DNA of 12,495 bases from positions 1 through 12,495 of the forward strand of contig CAZVPD010000114.1 of assembly GCA_964628455.1 (NCBI GenBank). Direction: 5' to 3'. Under the pieces are notes generated by a model, which was not told the DNA's origin, ran no database searches, and saw only the letters and a list, made by a program, of their open reading frames with translations. The stretch's first letter is position 1. Every line of letters starts with the position of its first letter. This document shows positions 1 through 8,069 of this stretch, piece after piece. The position numbers and the translations under genes are program-made. This stretch comes from JAQVWU01 sp964628455. Its GTDB lineage: Bacteria; Bacillota; Clostridia; Oscillospirales; CAG-272.

Positions 1-53
1 GCACTCTTTCATTCCTATTTGTGCTGACGCATTGCGGCAGAATGGAAATTAGT

Positions 54-3000
54 ATGTTAAAACGCGCGTTTGCTGCGTTTGCCGCGTTCATCATTTTGAC
101 CGGATGTTTTTCCGGCATATCTGCCGCCGGTCCTTCTCCCGACGGAATACCGGGAGAAACCGTTACCCTTATCATCGAAACGGGGAAAGATACCGCGCCG
201 GTAAAAAAAGAAATTCTGTCGCTTGACAGCGGCGCTGTTATCATGGAGGATTATACTATAATCCTTTCGGGCTTTGCGGTAACTCTTTCCGAAAATGTTG
301 CCGGTGCCGCGGCGGCGATCGACGGCGTAACCGGCGTCTGGCAGTCTTTGTCCAGAATTACCCTGACGGACAGCCAAACCACGCCTGCTGAAACCGGTCT
401 TTCCGCCGAACTCAATCCCGGATTTGCATACCGCGGCGAAGGGACGGTGGCTGCAATTATAGACGCCAGCTTTGATGTAACCCATGAAATGTTTGTTCTT
501 TCGGATCCCGAAAGCGCCAGAATAAAAGAAAAAGATATTATTTCCGCAATCGACGGAAAAATCAAAGTGACGAATTATTTTACGCACGGAGCCGGTAAAA
601 ACCAAAAATCACCCTGGGTGAACGCAAAAATACCGTATGCCTTTGACTACAGCGATTTTGACACCGATGTCGGTGACAGCGACCCTCACGGCACGCATGT
701 TGCGGGAATTGTGGCTGCGAATAACAGAGGAGGATATGAGGACGGATTTGACGGAATAGCGCCCGAAGCGCAGCTTCTGCTGATGAAAGCCGGAAAAGAC
801 AATGCCGGAACGCTGGACGATTATGCGATTCTGTATGCGATGGAAGACGCGATAACACTGGGCGCGGATGTCGTAAATATGAGTTTCGGCTCTCCCGCGG
901 GCAGTTCCGTGCAGGAATACGGAAGTTTCGACTATGAGAAAGTGATGAGAAAAGCGGAAGAAAAAGGTATTGTTTTTGTCTGTTCCGCAGGCAATGAAAA
1001 TATGCTCGGAACGAGTTCGAATTATGATAAAAAATTCAATATCGGTCTGCCGCTGGCCGGAAATCCGGATTACGGTCTTGTCGGCAGTCCGTCTACCTTC
1101 CCGTCCGCGCTTTCCGTGGCAAGCGTCGAAAGCGAATATATCCTTTCGAACCGATTCATAGAACATGCCTCGGGCGTCCGGTTTATCTTTCTCGAACCGG
1201 ATATGCCGACAGATCTTTCGGTATTCGGCGGTAAAACTCTCGAATATGTGCCTGTGCCCGGTGCGGGCGCCGTGCAGGACTTTGAAGGATTGAATCTGAC
1301 CGGCAAAGTTGCCCTTATCATGAGGGGAAAGATCACGTTCAGCGAAAAAATAAAAAACGCGGCGGAAGCCGGAGCGGTTGCCGCCGTTATTTATAATAAC
1401 GATCCGGTAAAAAGCGAACTGGTTGCCATGAGTCTCGCCGGTTCCGAATACCCTGTACCCGCGGTTTTTATTTATTATAAAGACGGTCTTACCCTTGCCT
1501 CGGACGCCGTAAAACGGCTGAAGTTCGTTTCCGGTTCGAAAGCGGTTTTCCGTTCTCCTTCCGGAGGAGAAATTTCGTCTTTTTCATCCCGCGGGATCAC
1601 ATCCGACCTGTCAATTAAACCCGATATTGCGGCACCCGGGGGACAGATTTATTCGTCTGTTCCGTCGGGGTACGGTTTGCAGAGCGGGACCTCTATGTCT
1701 GCGCCGTATATGACGGGTGCGGCGCTGCTGGTTCGTCAGATGCTGTCGGAAACTGGACGCGGCTATGATGATTCTTCGGAAATCCGCCGTATCCTTATGA
1801 CGACGGCCGTTCCTTTGTCTGACCCTGAAACCGGTGTGGAATATTCGCCCCGCACGCAGGGCGCGGGGCTGGCGGATATTGAGGCTGCTCTTGCCTGCGG
1901 CACCGTGATTTACGGGAAAAGGATGCTTCCTAAAATCGAACTGGGTGACAGGCTCGGGTCTTCTTTCGGTTTTGACTTCATTGTCCGCAATGATACGGCC
2001 AAAGATGCCGTATATAAAGTGACCGCTTCGGTCACCGGCGACGAATATGAGTATCTTGCAAACGATCCCGACGACGGATTATATGGCGGAGAATATTTTA
2101 TCACAGGAAGAACGGCAGCCTTTAAACGGTCCGTCATTCGAATCAGAAACGGAAGCGGTATTGATATTAACAAATACAAGAGCAGTCAAAGCGATGCGGT
2201 CACGGTGCCGGCTCATTCATTCGTAACGGTTTCGGTTGAGGTCGAAATGGACGGCGGAACTTATTCCCGTTATAAAAATGTCTTCAAAAACGGTTTTTTT
2301 GCCGAAGGTTTTGTCTGGCTTACCGCTGCGGACGGAAGAACGCTGTCTGTACCTTACGTCGGTTATTGCGGCGACTGGAGCGCTCCGCCCGTTTTCGAGG
2401 GCAAAGTCAATGATGACAGGCATTGCTTTTACACGCAGAAAGCTTTTTCCTACGCACTGATCGGAAAAGATAACTATACGTATAATCTGGGCTGCAGTAT
2501 GTTTCGCGAAGCCGATCCGGTGAACGGTTCTGTCATTGCGATATCTCCGGACGGAGACAGCCGCGGCGACTATATAGCTCTTGCGCTGGCTCCGCTGCGC
2601 AATATCGCGGATATGCAGATTGTGATCGAATCGGAGGACGGTGAAACCGTATTCGACGCCCCCGAACTCGGCCATGCGGTAAAATCTTATTATAACGAGG
2701 ATTCCGACGGCGTCAACCTTCTCAGCCTGCACTATATCTGGAACGGTGCGGACCTCAACAATGCCTCATATTCCATGCCCGACGGAAAATACAGGCTTTT
2801 TGTGTATACCGAAACCGAGTCGGGACGGGATTTGGGATCGTGGTCGATGCAGTTTTCGGTGGATACGGAGGATCCGGTTCTCGATGAAGCTTATCTGACG
2901 CGTGATAACGGCAGACTTTATCTGAACGTCAGCATAAGCGACAATTTATACCTTCAGTATGCCGGTCCCTATACGGCCGAAGGCGATCTGTCGGATCCGT

Positions 3001-3158
3001 ATGCGCCTGCGGCGCTGGACGCCGTACCGGCAGCAGCGCTGAAATTCGACATAACCGGCGCGGAAGACGAAAAATACATTTATTTTGATATTGCCGATTT
3101 TGCGCTGAATATAAAAACGCTGCGCCTGATGATGAATGAACTGGAAATCAGGGACTGA
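54..3158 (+). CDS. Lipoprotein-anchored subtilisin-like (S8) serine protease, lactocepin/C5a-peptidase type
   Basis: Predicted extracellular endopeptidase tethered to the membrane outer face. From the ATG at 54 (1034 aa) the N-terminus is a lipoprotein signal with lipobox LTGC and lipidated Cys18. Residues about 30-115 look like an I9-type pro-domain. The catalytic domain carries Asp137 (IIDASFD), His212 (DPHGTHVAG), oxyanion Asn314 (CSAGN) and Ser547 (GTSMSAP). A PA domain (about 380-480) is inserted before the Ser motif, as in lactocepin and C5a peptidase. Behind it are Fn3-like beta domains and a SPDGD...LRN module from about 831, typical of this family. There is no LPXTG or C-terminal membrane segment, so anchoring is by lipid. 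Starts at 21 (GTG) or 42 (ATG) are possible but add residues before the signal; no clear ribosome site separates them. The substrate cannot be told from sequence. A paralogue follows 44 bases downstream. Confidence 0.93.
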   Translation: MLKRAFAAFAAFIILTGCFSGISAAGPSPDGIPGETVTLIIETGKDTAPVKKEILSLDSGAVIMEDYTIILSGFAVTLSENVAGAAAAIDGVTGVWQSLSRITLTDSQTTPAETGLSAELNPGFAYRGEGTVAAIIDASFDVTHEMFVLSDPESARIKEKDIISAIDGKIKVTNYFTHGAGKNQKSPWVNAKIPYAFDYSDFDTDVGDSDPHGTHVAGIVAANNRGGYEDGFDGIAPEAQLLLMKAGKDNAGTLDDYAILYAMEDAITLGADVVNMSFGSPAGSSVQEYGSFDYEKVMRKAEEKGIVFVCSAGNENMLGTSSNYDKKFNIGLPLAGNPDYGLVGSPSTFPSALSVASVESEYILSNRFIEHASGVRFIFLEPDMPTDLSVFGGKTLEYVPVPGAGAVQDFEGLNLTGKVALIMRGKITFSEKIKNAAEAGAVAAVIYNNDPVKSELVAMSLAGSEYPVPAVFIYYKDGLTLASDAVKRLKFVSGSKAVFRSPSGGEISSFSSRGITSDLSIKPDIAAPGGQIYSSVPSGYGLQSGTSMSAPYMTGAALLVRQMLSETGRGYDDSSEIRRILMTTAVPLSDPETGVEYSPRTQGAGLADIEAALACGTVIYGKRMLPKIELGDRLGSSFGFDFIVRNDTAKDAVYKVTASVTGDEYEYLANDPDDGLYGGEYFITGRTAAFKRSVIRIRNGSGIDINKYKSSQSDAVTVPAHSFVTVSVEVEMDGGTYSRYKNVFKNGFFAEGFVWLTAADGRTLSVPYVGYCGDWSAPPVFEGKVNDDRHCFYTQKAFSYALIGKDNYTYNLGCSMFREADPVNGSVIAISPDGDSRGDYIALALAPLRNIADMQIVIESEDGETVFDAPELGHAVKSYYNEDSDGVNLLSLHYIWNGADLNNASYSMPDGKYRLFVYTETESGRDLGSWSMQFSVDTEDPVLDEAYLTRDNGRLYLNVSISDNLYLQYAGPYTAEGDLSDPYAPAALDAVPAAALKFDITGAEDEKYIYFDIADFALNIKTLRLMMNELEIRD

Positions 3159-3189
3159 ATCTCCGGATCCGGTTTTATTGAACGATGAC

Positions 3190-3194
3190 AGGGG
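3190..3194 (+). promoter_or_regulatory. Ribosome binding site deciding the start of the second subtilase-like gene
   Basis: AGGGG is followed by three consecutive ATG codons at 3197, 3200 and 3203. Spacings are 2, 5 and 8 bases, which favours 3203 or 3200. A further ATG at 3185 lies upstream of the site and is unlikely to be used. Confidence 0.6.
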
Positions 3195-3202
3195 ACATGA
3201 TG

Positions 3203-6001
3203 ATGATAAAAAACAAAAAAAAGCCGGTTTCGGCAGCACTGGCGATACTGCTGCTGCTGGGCAGCCTGCTGTCTTTTCCCCTTTTTGCCGGAGATCCGGA
3301 AAAAACGGGATTGTTTGACGGAAGCGGAACGGCCGTCGCTGTTCTCAGCGGCGGGTTTTCCGGAATCGGCAACGAACGTTTTCATACGAACTTTTCCGGC
3401 AGCCTGACGAAAAAAGCCGTCCGCGACCTGTATCCGTCTCTTGAGGGAAAAGGGATCTATATAAACGCCCGGATCCCATTCGCATATGATTATGCCGGTG
3501 CGGACACCTTTCTTACGGGATCATCCAATCAGGGTATGACGCTGTGCGATATCATGGCGGAGGAGATACCGGCAGCGCAGCTGATGCCGATGAAAATTTA
3601 CGATGATGCCGGAGAATTGAATTACGGTGCCGTCTGCAGCGCGCTTCGCGACTCGTTTCTGCTGGATGCGGCGGTTATTCTGCTTGATATCGACGAATAT
3701 GCGGGAACGGGAGCCGGGTTTCCCCTTCCGGACGATGTTGTACATCTGATTGCCGAAGCGGATAAACGCGGGATCACCGTGGTCTGCGCGGCGGGGAATA
3801 ACGGCCGGATAGGCGTTCAGAGCGTTTATCAGGGAAATTACGGGATCGCATATCCTTCGGCTGCCCGTCAGGATTACGGAACGGTTTCCGCTCCGTCCGC
3901 CATGGATTCGGTACTTTCGGTCGGAAGCCGCGAATCGAGAACCTATAAAGCGCCCTGCATTTCATACGGCAAAAACGGCAAAACAACATTCAGCGATACG
4001 AATTCGAGATATGATATAGAGGGATCGCATACTTTTACGACTTTTTTTGACGGCAGGACAATCGGATACGTACCGGTTGGAGGCACGGGAACAGAAGAGG
4101 ACTGTGCATCGGCAGGTGATATGAACGGTAAGATCGCTCTCATAAAGCGCGGCGACCTGACTTTCACACAGAAAATAAACAATGCTGCCGGCTGCGGCGC
4201 AGTCGGAGCCATCCTATATGACAACATTGAAAACAACACGGAAAGCGTGCTGATGGCGCTTGAAGGGGCACTGATACCTGCGGTATTTATTTCGTATGAG
4301 AGCGGAATTGCGATGCTGGAGGAAACAGACCGCACTCTCTATATAAAAGACGGAGAGACGATCTCCCTTGAGACGGAGAACGGGGGAAGCATCTCTTTGT
4401 TTTCCTCCCGCGGCGTGACGCCCGAGCTTGAAATAAAGCCCGATCTGGTCGCAGAAGGCGGTTCACGCGACATCGTGCTGTTCGGATCGGGAAACGCGTC
4501 AAAGGAGACTGTGGGCAGCAGCACTTTGTTTTCCGCAGCGGAGACGGCTGCGAAAATCGCCGCACTCGCCGGATATTACCGTGCAAACGGAATAAAATAC
4601 ACTATATCCTCCCTGAAACTCGCTTTGATGAATGCCGCAAGTCCCGTCCCGGATGAAAACGGAGTGTGTTTTTCACCGAGGGCACAGGGCGCCGGCGCTA
4701 TAGAAGATCTTGCCCCGGTGATACATGCCGATTCGCTGCTTTACGGTGCCGGCGGCGAGGGGAAGATCTCTCTGGGAGACGGGCTGAGGTCATCCTTCGA
4801 GGTGAAAGTGACGGCCGTCAATATATCCGAAAAGACATTGTCCTATAAACTTTCGGCAAATATGGCCGGTGACGGTTATATTTATTATAAGGTCGGGGAT
4901 AACGGTCTTGCTTATGAGACCGATGATAAAAAGGATGCGGAACCCGGATTTCCGGCGTTTATTGCGCCATATGCGCGCCCGTTTACTTCGGCCTCGGTGA
5001 CGCTGAGCGATGTCTGCGAAAACGGCGGTAACCTGAACAGTTATTCGGAGACCTATGCACCCGCCTTGATCAGGTTAAAGCCGGATGAAAAACGTGAATT
5101 GACTCTGCTCTGTGTTCTGGACGGTAAAACCTCCGGAGAATACGCTTCGGTCTTTCCGGACGGATATTTTATCGACGGGTATATTACACTGGTCAGTGAG
5201 GAAGGAAACGTATCCTCGGTTCCTTATACCGGATTCTGCGGACGATTCGGCCGTCTGGATGCCTTTGATCCGTCTGTTTATGAAGCGGATTCATATTACG
5301 GCGGGACCTTTTATTATTCGGAGATGAAGGAAGACGGAATAACTTCGGAAGTCCGGCTCGGATATAATCGAAGGATGACGGACATGTTGTTAAAAAAAGA
5401 ACTTGTCGCTTTTTCTCCCGACGGAGACGGAAATGCCGACAGCCTGTCGTTTGCGTTCTGTCTGCTGCGCAATGTCTCCGACGTCAGAATCGAAGTGTAT
5501 GATCTGAGCAGCCGTCTTTTCACGCTTCATGTGGAAGGGGATCTCGGAAAGAGCTTTGCCGACAAATTGTCTGTCAGCAGATACAGGACGGCCGTATGGG
5601 ATGGCAAAGCGGCGGACAACACCTCCTTTACTTATCCGGACGGCAAATATAAAATGGTTCTTTCCGCCGCTCCGGCAATCGGTCCGGAACAGACGGTCAG
5701 TTTTCCTTTTGTCATCGATACCGAAGCTCCCGTACTCGACTCCTATGAAATTTATACGGGCAAAGACGGCGGACGATATCTTTCCGCCGAAATAAGCGAC
5801 AATCATTACATCACCGAAGCACGGCTCTATACTTCGGGAAATGAAGAGGAGCGGTATGAATCCACCCGGATTTTCGGAGAATCTGTTTCCGAAGACACAT
5901 GTTTGTTCGATATAACCGGTTTAACGCGGGAATTTTTATATCTTGAGATATCCGATTATGCATTCAATACCGAGACATACAGAATCGAACCGAATGATTA
6001 A
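3203..6001 (+). CDS. Secreted subtilase-like pseudoprotease, paralogue of the upstream S8 protease
   Basis: Numbered from the ATG at 3203 (932 aa). It has a lysine-rich n-region, a hydrophobic core and a likely type I signal-peptidase site after LFA (about residue 29), without a lipobox Cys. The layout copies the upstream protease: S8 domain, PA domain (about 280-380), Fn3-like region, and a SPDGDGN...LRN module from 738. Catalytic residues are changed. Asp becomes Ser49 (GTAVAVLSGGF against GTVAAIIDASF). His becomes Gln110 in a gapless alignment from the shared IP(Y/F)A motif (SNQGMT against DPHGTH). The GTSMSAP motif is degraded to GSSTLFSA (438-445), where alignment leaves either Ser440 or Thr441 at the nucleophile position. 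Oxyanion Asn199 (CAAGNN) remains. The pro-domain is also absent. The frame is intact over 2.8 kb, so it is probably a functional non-enzymatic protein (binding, scaffold or regulator of the neighbour; inference), not a decayed gene. Confidence 0.88.
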   Translation: MIKNKKKPVSAALAILLLLGSLLSFPLFAGDPEKTGLFDGSGTAVAVLSGGFSGIGNERFHTNFSGSLTKKAVRDLYPSLEGKGIYINARIPFAYDYAGADTFLTGSSNQGMTLCDIMAEEIPAAQLMPMKIYDDAGELNYGAVCSALRDSFLLDAAVILLDIDEYAGTGAGFPLPDDVVHLIAEADKRGITVVCAAGNNGRIGVQSVYQGNYGIAYPSAARQDYGTVSAPSAMDSVLSVGSRESRTYKAPCISYGKNGKTTFSDTNSRYDIEGSHTFTTFFDGRTIGYVPVGGTGTEEDCASAGDMNGKIALIKRGDLTFTQKINNAAGCGAVGAILYDNIENNTESVLMALEGALIPAVFISYESGIAMLEETDRTLYIKDGETISLETENGGSISLFSSRGVTPELEIKPDLVAEGGSRDIVLFGSGNASKETVGSSTLFSAAETAAKIAALAGYYRANGIKYTISSLKLALMNAASPVPDENGVCFSPRAQGAGAIEDLAPVIHADSLLYGAGGEGKISLGDGLRSSFEVKVTAVNISEKTLSYKLSANMAGDGYIYYKVGDNGLAYETDDKKDAEPGFPAFIAPYARPFTSASVTLSDVCENGGNLNSYSETYAPALIRLKPDEKRELTLLCVLDGKTSGEYASVFPDGYFIDGYITLVSEEGNVSSVPYTGFCGRFGRLDAFDPSVYEADSYYGGTFYYSEMKEDGITSEVRLGYNRRMTDMLLKKELVAFSPDGDGNADSLSFAFCLLRNVSDVRIEVYDLSSRLFTLHVEGDLGKSFADKLSVSRYRTAVWDGKAADNTSFTYPDGKYKMVLSAAPAIGPEQTVSFPFVIDTEAPVLDSYEIYTGKDGGRYLSAEISDNHYITEARLYTSGNEEERYESTRIFGESVSEDTCLFDITGLTREFLYLEISDYAFNTETYRIEPND

Positions 6002-6021
6002 AACAGAAAGTGTGGGAGAAT

Positions 6022-7263
6022 ATGAGTGAAATACGCGACGCCGCACTGGCGAAGAGCGGATGGGATAAAATAAACTGGGTCCGCAGCTATATGCCGGTCA
6101 TGAATATTATCAACGATGAATTCTCACGTACGCGGCCGTTTGAAGGCAGAAAAATTTCCATGTCCATTCATCTGGAGGCTAAAACCGCTTATCTGGCACT
6201 CACTTTACGGACGGGCGGAGCCGAGGTTTACGTGACGGGATGCAATCCTCTGTCGACACAGGATGATGTGGCCGCAGCTTTGGCGGCGGACGGATTTGAA
6301 GTAAACGCGCGCCGCGGCGTTGATGAAAAGACCTATGAACGTCATCTGAAGAAGACGCTCTCGTTTTGTCCAGACCTTATCATCGACGACGGGGGCGACC
6401 TTACCCGGCTGCTGCACGGCGAATGCGGCGGGTATGCCGTTCACCTGATAGGCGGCGGTGAGGAAACCACGACCGGTATTCACCGGCTGTTTGCGAGGCA
6501 GAAAGCGGGACAGCTGCGCTTTCCCATGATCGATGTCAACGACGCCGACTGCAAGCATCTGTTCGACAACCGTTACGGAACCGGTCAGTCCACCCTTGAC
6601 GGAATCATGAATTCGACCAATCTCATCGTAGCCGGTAAAACAGTGGTTGTTGCCGGTTACGGCTGGTGCGGCAAGGGAATTGCCATGAGGGCAAAAGGAA
6701 TGGGCGGCATTGTCGCGGTCACCGAAATAGATCCCGTCAAAGCAATCGAGGCGAAGATGGACGGTTTTGATGTTATGACGATGGATGAAGCCGCAAAAAA
6801 AGGCGACCTGTTCATCACAGTCACCGGCTGCTGCGACGTTATACGCGCGGAACACTTCGAAGTGATGAAAGACGGCGTTCTTCTGGCGAATTCGGGTCAT
6901 TTCGATGTGGAAATCGATAAAAAAGCACTTGCACGCATGGCGGTAAATGTCTGGGAACGAAAACCCAATATTACGGGATACCGCATGCCGGACGGGCGCA
7001 TTCTTAATCTTCTTGCCGAGGGACGTCTTGTAAACCTGGCGGCGGGCAACGGCCATCCGGCTGAGATCATGGATATGTCCTTTGCGCTTCAGGCTAAATG
7101 CCTCGAATACCTCGTAAAAAACGGTGCTGTGCTTGAAAACAAAGTCTATCAGGTTCCCGCGGAAATCGACAGGGAAGTCGCGTTTCTGAAGCTGGCATCC
7201 ATGGGAGTGTCCATCGATACGCTTACCGACGCTCAGGAACTGTATATCGGACAGGCCGAATAA
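6022..7263 (+). CDS. ahcY: S-adenosylhomocysteine hydrolase, short archaeal/Thermotoga-type
   Basis: Cytosolic NAD-dependent enzyme that splits S-adenosylhomocysteine (or a close analogue) into homocysteine and the nucleoside, relieving product inhibition of methyltransferases. From the ATG at 6022 (413 aa; MSEIRD start, GGGAG at 6014-6018) the family motifs are clear: CNPLSTQDD, IIDDGGDLT (122-126 region), EETTTGIHRL, Lys178 and Asp182-Asn183 in DCKHLFDNRYG, the NAD-binding loop AGYGWCGKG (about 211-219), His293 in SGHFDVEID, and GNGHPAEIM. It lacks the C-terminal Lys/Tyr tail that contacts NAD in the longer eukaryote/proteobacterial enzymes. The substrate-contact motif reads HLEAKT (50-55) where the classical enzyme has HMTxE/QT, so the preferred purine may differ (see findings). 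It follows the pseudoprotease by 20 bases and is probably cotranscribed. Confidence 0.93.
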   Translation: MSEIRDAALAKSGWDKINWVRSYMPVMNIINDEFSRTRPFEGRKISMSIHLEAKTAYLALTLRTGGAEVYVTGCNPLSTQDDVAAALAADGFEVNARRGVDEKTYERHLKKTLSFCPDLIIDDGGDLTRLLHGECGGYAVHLIGGGEETTTGIHRLFARQKAGQLRFPMIDVNDADCKHLFDNRYGTGQSTLDGIMNSTNLIVAGKTVVVAGYGWCGKGIAMRAKGMGGIVAVTEIDPVKAIEAKMDGFDVMTMDEAAKKGDLFITVTGCCDVIRAEHFEVMKDGVLLANSGHFDVEIDKKALARMAVNVWERKPNITGYRMPDGRILNLLAEGRLVNLAAGNGHPAEIMDMSFALQAKCLEYLVKNGAVLENKVYQVPAEIDREVAFLKLASMGVSIDTLTDAQELYIGQAE

Positions 7264-7284
7264 AACCGAAAGGATATTTATACC

Positions 7285-8022
7285 ATGCGCATATTCATCA
7301 TCCGCCACGGGGACCCCGATTACAGCATCGATTCACTGACCGAAAAGGGATGGAGGGAAGCGGAGCTCCTGTCGCATCGATTGAAAAACGAACAGATCGA
7401 CAAAATCTATTGTTCTCCGCTCGGACGGGCGCAGGACACCGCGCGCCCTACTCTTGAGAAAACCGGTATGGATTATCAGATACTCGACTGGCTGCGCGAA
7501 TTTCCCGTACCGGTCACCGTTCCGTATGACAAGCTGGGCTACAGCGAAAACGGTGTGAATATATGCCCGTGGAACCTGTATCCGCAGTATTGGACACATG
7601 AGGCACAGCTGTATGACAATACTCTTTGGCAGGAACATGAAATATTCGCGGACGGGAAAATATACGCCGAATACAGAAAGATCACCGACGGCTGGGATTC
7701 GATGATTTCGTCGTTCGGATATCACCGCGAAGGTCAGATATACCGTTTTGATGACCATACCGCGCAGGATGTCACCGTCGCTCTGTTCTGTCACCTCGGG
7801 CTGGGTCTTGCGCTGCTCTCTCAACTCACCGGGATTTCACTTCCGCTGATGTGGCATACCTTTTTTCTGCCGACCTCATCGGTCACCACGATCGTGATGG
7901 AAAAACACCGTTCATATTTAAACGAAGCTCACGCGCGCGTTCTGCAGACGGGAGATACTTCTCATCTTTATAAAGGCGGAGAACCGGTTTCATCGTCGGG
8001 GCTCCATTCGCCGATAAAATAA
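7285..8022 (+). CDS. Histidine phosphatase family protein (phosphoglycerate-mutase fold)
   Basis: A 245-aa cytosolic protein of the histidine phosphatase superfamily, which forms a phosphohistidine intermediate. The nucleophile motif is RHGDPDY with His8. Arg48 in SPLGRAQDTA, acidic Glu72 and the second His170 in LFCHLGLG complete the usual active site. The segment from about 85 to 150, rich in Trp and Tyr, is a long insertion before the second His and probably forms a substrate lid. It lacks the marks of true cofactor-dependent phosphoglycerate mutase, so a small-molecule phosphatase is more likely; the substrate is unknown. AAAGGA at 7269-7274 precedes the ATG by 10 bases. It lies 21 bases after the SAH hydrolase gene, last in the apparent plus-strand operon, and is convergent with the lipoprotein gene. 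Confidence 0.85.
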   Translation: MRIFIIRHGDPDYSIDSLTEKGWREAELLSHRLKNEQIDKIYCSPLGRAQDTARPTLEKTGMDYQILDWLREFPVPVTVPYDKLGYSENGVNICPWNLYPQYWTHEAQLYDNTLWQEHEIFADGKIYAEYRKITDGWDSMISSFGYHREGQIYRFDDHTAQDVTVALFCHLGLGLALLSQLTGISLPLMWHTFFLPTSSVTTIVMEKHRSYLNEAHARVLQTGDTSHLYKGGEPVSSSGLHSPIK

Positions 8023-8050
8023 AAAAAGAGATACGTTGTCGGTATCTCTT
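8013..8050 (-). terminator. Intrinsic terminator of the DUF4358 lipoprotein gene
   Basis: A perfect 9-bp stem (8026-8034 with 8042-8050, 7-base loop) is followed on the minus strand by a long T-rich run (TTTTTTT-A-TTTT). The run overlaps the last codons of the convergent histidine phosphatase gene. Read on the plus strand the hairpin has no T-run after it, so it mainly serves the minus-strand gene. Confidence 0.8.
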
Positions 8051-8069
8051 GAGATAAATGCGGGTCGGA

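Noticed and set aside
21..53. Longer N-terminus of the first subtilase from the GTG at 21 or the ATG at 42
   Set aside because: Extra residues would precede the lipoprotein signal; the ATG at 54 gives a normal signal peptide with the Cys at residue 18. The ribosome site evidence is weak for all three.
3163..3176. Palindrome CCGGATCCGG followed by TTTT between the two subtilase genes, resembling a terminator
   Set aside because: With any real loop only about 3 bp of stem remain, so it is too weak; the two genes are more likely cotranscribed.
54..6001. Assignment of the subtilase pair to the Csp germination proteases
   Set aside because: Csp proteins lack the PA insertion and the Fn3-like and SPDGD modules seen here, which point to the lactocepin/C5a-peptidase group. 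Csp is used only as a precedent for inactive subtilases.
6205..7308. Long minus-strand open frame of 367 codons opposite the SAH hydrolase gene
   Set aside because: It is antisense to a clearly recognised enzyme, its translation resembles no family, and it reflects codon bias of the coding strand.
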